The notes beneath the pieces were generated by a model. The model worked only from the letters and a program-made list of their open reading frames with translations, was not told the origin of the DNA and ran no database searches. DNA of 15,749 nucleotides from Neisseria lactamica (lineage in GTDB: Bacteria; Pseudomonadota; Gammaproteobacteria; Burkholderiales; Neisseriaceae), in the NCBI GenBank assembly GCA_001067655.1, contig JUNU01000026.1:1-15749 (forward strand), written 5' to 3'. Of this stretch, positions 14,686 to 15,749 are shown piece after piece. Positions within the stretch are counted from its first letter, which is position 1; the number at the start of each line of letters is the position of its first letter. Position numbers and translations under genes: made by a program.

Positions 14686-15219
14686 TTAAATCTTTTCCAC
14701 TTGACCAAACTCTAGCTCAACCGGAGTTTCACGACCAAAAATCTGAACAGAAACTCTCAATTTATTACGCTCATAATTCACTTCATCAACAATACCGTTG
14801 AAGTCAGCAAAAGGCCCTTCGTTTACACGAACTTGCTGTCCAACTTCAAATTCAACCTTAGGTTTAGGCTTCTCAACTCCAGTACGAACCTGTTGCAATA
14901 TTGCATCAGCTTCTCTCTGCGAAATCGGAGTAGGCTTATTTGCCGTACCACCAATAAAGCCTGAAACGCGAGGGGTACTTTTCACCAAATGCCATGAATC
15001 ATCGGTCATTTCCATTTCGACCAAAACATAGCCCGGATAGAACTTACGCTCGCTAATGGTTTTGCGACCATTTTTAATATCGACCACTTCTTCAACCGGA
15101 ACAAGAATCTGACCGAAATAACCTTCCATGCCTTCGCGAGCGATACGCTCTTTTAGGGTCTTCTGGACATTTTTCTCAAAGCCGGAATAAGCCTGCACAA
15201 CATACCAACGTTTTGACAT
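14686..15219 (-). CDS. nusG: Transcription elongation and termination factor NusG
   Basis: NusG binds the RNA polymerase clamp, reduces pausing, and links polymerase to the ribosome (via S10) or to Rho. The 177-residue protein has the N-terminal NGN domain (about 3-115, starting KRWYVVQAYSGFEKNV, with FYPGYVLVEMEM at 60-71) and a C-terminal KOW domain (about 127-153, with GPFADFNGIVDEV), joined by a short linker. Length is normal for a proteobacterial NusG. The ATG at 15219-15217 lies two bases after the secE stop, and its GAGGGGG ribosome binding site is made from the last secE codons, so translation of the two genes is probably coupled. The nusG-secE pairing is nearly universal in bacteria. 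Confidence 0.98.
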   Translation of the reverse strand: MSKRWYVVQAYSGFEKNVQKTLKERIAREGMEGYFGQILVPVEEVVDIKNGRKTISERKFYPGYVLVEMEMTDDSWHLVKSTPRVSGFIGGTANKPTPISQREADAILQQVRTGVEKPKPKVEFEVGQQVRVNEGPFADFNGIVDEVNYERNKLRVSVQIFGRETPVELEFGQVEKI

Positions 15220-15221
15220 TT

Positions 15222-15494
15222 TTACCCCCTCTTCAACAACACATCAAAAAACAGCCAAGAAATAGCACTGTCTGCCGCATAAATAAATACTGCCAAGATT
15301 GCTACAAATATAACGACGAAGATCGTCATCTTAACTGCATCATCTCGCGTAGGCCAAACAACTTTTTTAAACTCAGACCATGAGTTTTTAAAATAGGAAA
15401 GCAGCCCTTCTCGCTTAGGCGGCGTAGAATGATTGCCGGATGTTACAAGCTGACCCGACTTTTCTGCTTTATGTTCAGATGTATGTTCAGTCAT
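15222..15494 (-). CDS. secE: Preprotein translocase subunit SecE (short, single-helix form)
   Basis: SecE is the small membrane subunit that stabilises SecY in the SecYEG channel. The 90-residue product has a polar N-terminal tail (1-30), the conserved amphipathic segment with EFKKVVWPTR (41-50), then one hydrophobic helix (about 55-73) and a short tail. This is the single-helix type common outside enterobacteria; the E. coli protein has three helices and 127 residues. The ATG at 15494-15492 is backed by an in-frame stop three codons upstream; its ribosome binding site is weak. The gene follows the tRNA-Trp terminator, so it should have its own promoter. Candidates TTGCAT-18-TTTAAA (15576-15547) and TTGCAT-17-TTTGAT (from 15543) are both poor matches. 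Confidence 0.96.
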   Translation of the reverse strand: MTEHTSEHKAEKSGQLVTSGNHSTPPKREGLLSYFKNSWSEFKKVVWPTRDDAVKMTIFVVIFVAILAVFIYAADSAISWLFFDVLLKRG

Positions 15495-15574
15495 CTTTAC
15501 TCACTCACCACAGCATCAAAGTCGCACTATCTCACTCATGCAATGGTTTAAATTAATTACTAAAAAAGAAATGC

Positions 15575-15610
15575 AAAAAAATTAACCGGCACAGGGCCGG
15601 TTAATTTTTT
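15575..15610 (-). terminator. Intrinsic terminator after tRNA-Trp
   Basis: AAAAAATTAACCGGC (15576-15590) and GCCGGTTAATTTTTT (15596-15610) form a perfect 15-bp stem with a 5-base loop. On the minus strand it starts three bases after the encoded CCA and ends in a run of seven T. It should end the tuf-tRNA-Trp transcript. The symmetry would allow termination on the plus strand as well, though no plus-strand gene is present. Confidence 0.93.
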
Positions 15611-15613
15611 ATT

Positions 15614-15689
15614 TGGCAGGCCAAGAGGGTCTCGAACCCCCAACCCTCGGTTTTGGAGACCGATACTCTACCAATTGAGCTATTGGCCT
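15614..15689 (-). tRNA. tRNA-Trp (anticodon CCA)
   Basis: The 76-base gene folds as a standard cloverleaf on the minus strand. It has acceptor AGGCCAA with TTGGCCT, anticodon stem TCGGT/ACCGA with loop CTCCAAA, and T-loop TTCGAGA. Anticodon CCA is at 15656-15654. The discriminator base is G, as in bacterial tRNA-Trp, and CCA is encoded at 15616-15614. It lies six bases after the tuf stop and is probably processed from a tuf-tRNA transcript. Confidence 0.98.
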
Positions 15690-15695
15690 CTAAAC

Positions 15696-15749
15696 TTAAG
15701 CGATGATAGAAGAAACCACACCTGCACCTACGGTACGGCCACCTTCGCG
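15696..15749 (-). CDS. tufB: Elongation factor Tu, C-terminal fragment (cut by window edge)
   Basis: The last 17 codons of EF-Tu: the minus strand reads REGGRTVGAGVVSSIIA and then TAA (15698-15696), matching the conserved EF-Tu C-terminus in domain III. The rest lies beyond the right edge. This is a second tuf gene, in the same orientation as the one at the left edge, and it is followed by tRNA-Trp, which resembles the tufB-proximal end of the classical tufB-secE-nusG arrangement. The two visible fragments do not overlap, so identity of the copies cannot be judged here. Confidence 0.97.
   Translation of the reverse strand, partial: REGGRTVGAGVVSSIIA

Noticed and set aside
1..15749. Mobile elements, CRISPR arrays, defence or biosynthetic systems
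   Set aside because: No transposase, integrase, direct-repeat array or unknown reading frame is present; the window is fully occupied by conserved core genes and their spacers.

Overview
The window is a core chromosomal block from a Neisseria species: the fused secE-nusG-rplKAJL-rpoBC and str (rpsL-rpsG-fusA-tuf) gene clusters, bracketed by two tuf genes. Every gene lies on the minus strand, so transcription runs from the right edge to the left. The Neisseria assignment rests on eight exact copies of the 12-mer AGGTCGTCTGAA (either orientation), the DNA uptake sequence (DUS) dialect I associate with the N. mucosa / N. sicca / N. subflava group rather than the meningococcal ATGCCGTCTGAA. Protein lengths (RpoC 1391, RpoB 1392, EF-G 701 residues) and a short one-helix SecE agree. 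The species cannot be fixed from the sequence alone.

In transcription order: the last 17 codons of one tuf gene (right edge) are followed by tRNA-Trp(CCA) and a strong intrinsic terminator. Then come secE and nusG, which are nearly abutting. A near-consensus sigma70 promoter (TTGAAA-17-TATAAT) with a structured leader precedes rplK (GTG start) and rplA, which overlap by one base. A 228-base spacer holds a hairpin just after rplA and an L10-type autoregulatory leader, then rplJ (TTG start) and rplL. The rplL-rpoB spacer has a terminator-like hairpin with a poor U-tract (probable attenuator) and a perfect 18-bp inverted repeat. rpoB and rpoC are separated by 165 bases carrying three DUS, two forming a perfect palindrome. 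A clear intrinsic terminator ends rpoC.

The str operon then begins with its own strong promoter (TTGACT-18-TATAAT) and a perfect hairpin at about the 5' end of the transcript. It runs rpsL, a 117-base spacer that can fold in alternative ways next to the rpsG ribosome binding site, rpsG, fusA, and the first 20 codons of the second tuf gene at the left edge.

The genes supply RNA polymerase (beta, beta'), an elongation factor (NusG), a translocase subunit (SecE), ribosomal proteins of the stalk and L1 regions (L11, L1, L10, L7/L12), S12 and S7, and the translation GTPases EF-G and EF-Tu. All full reading frames look intact and wild type at the rifampicin and streptomycin sites. I see no mobile element, CRISPR array, defence system or unknown gene. 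What is interesting lies in the spacers: DUS placement, candidate ribosomal-protein mRNA switches and unusual start codons.
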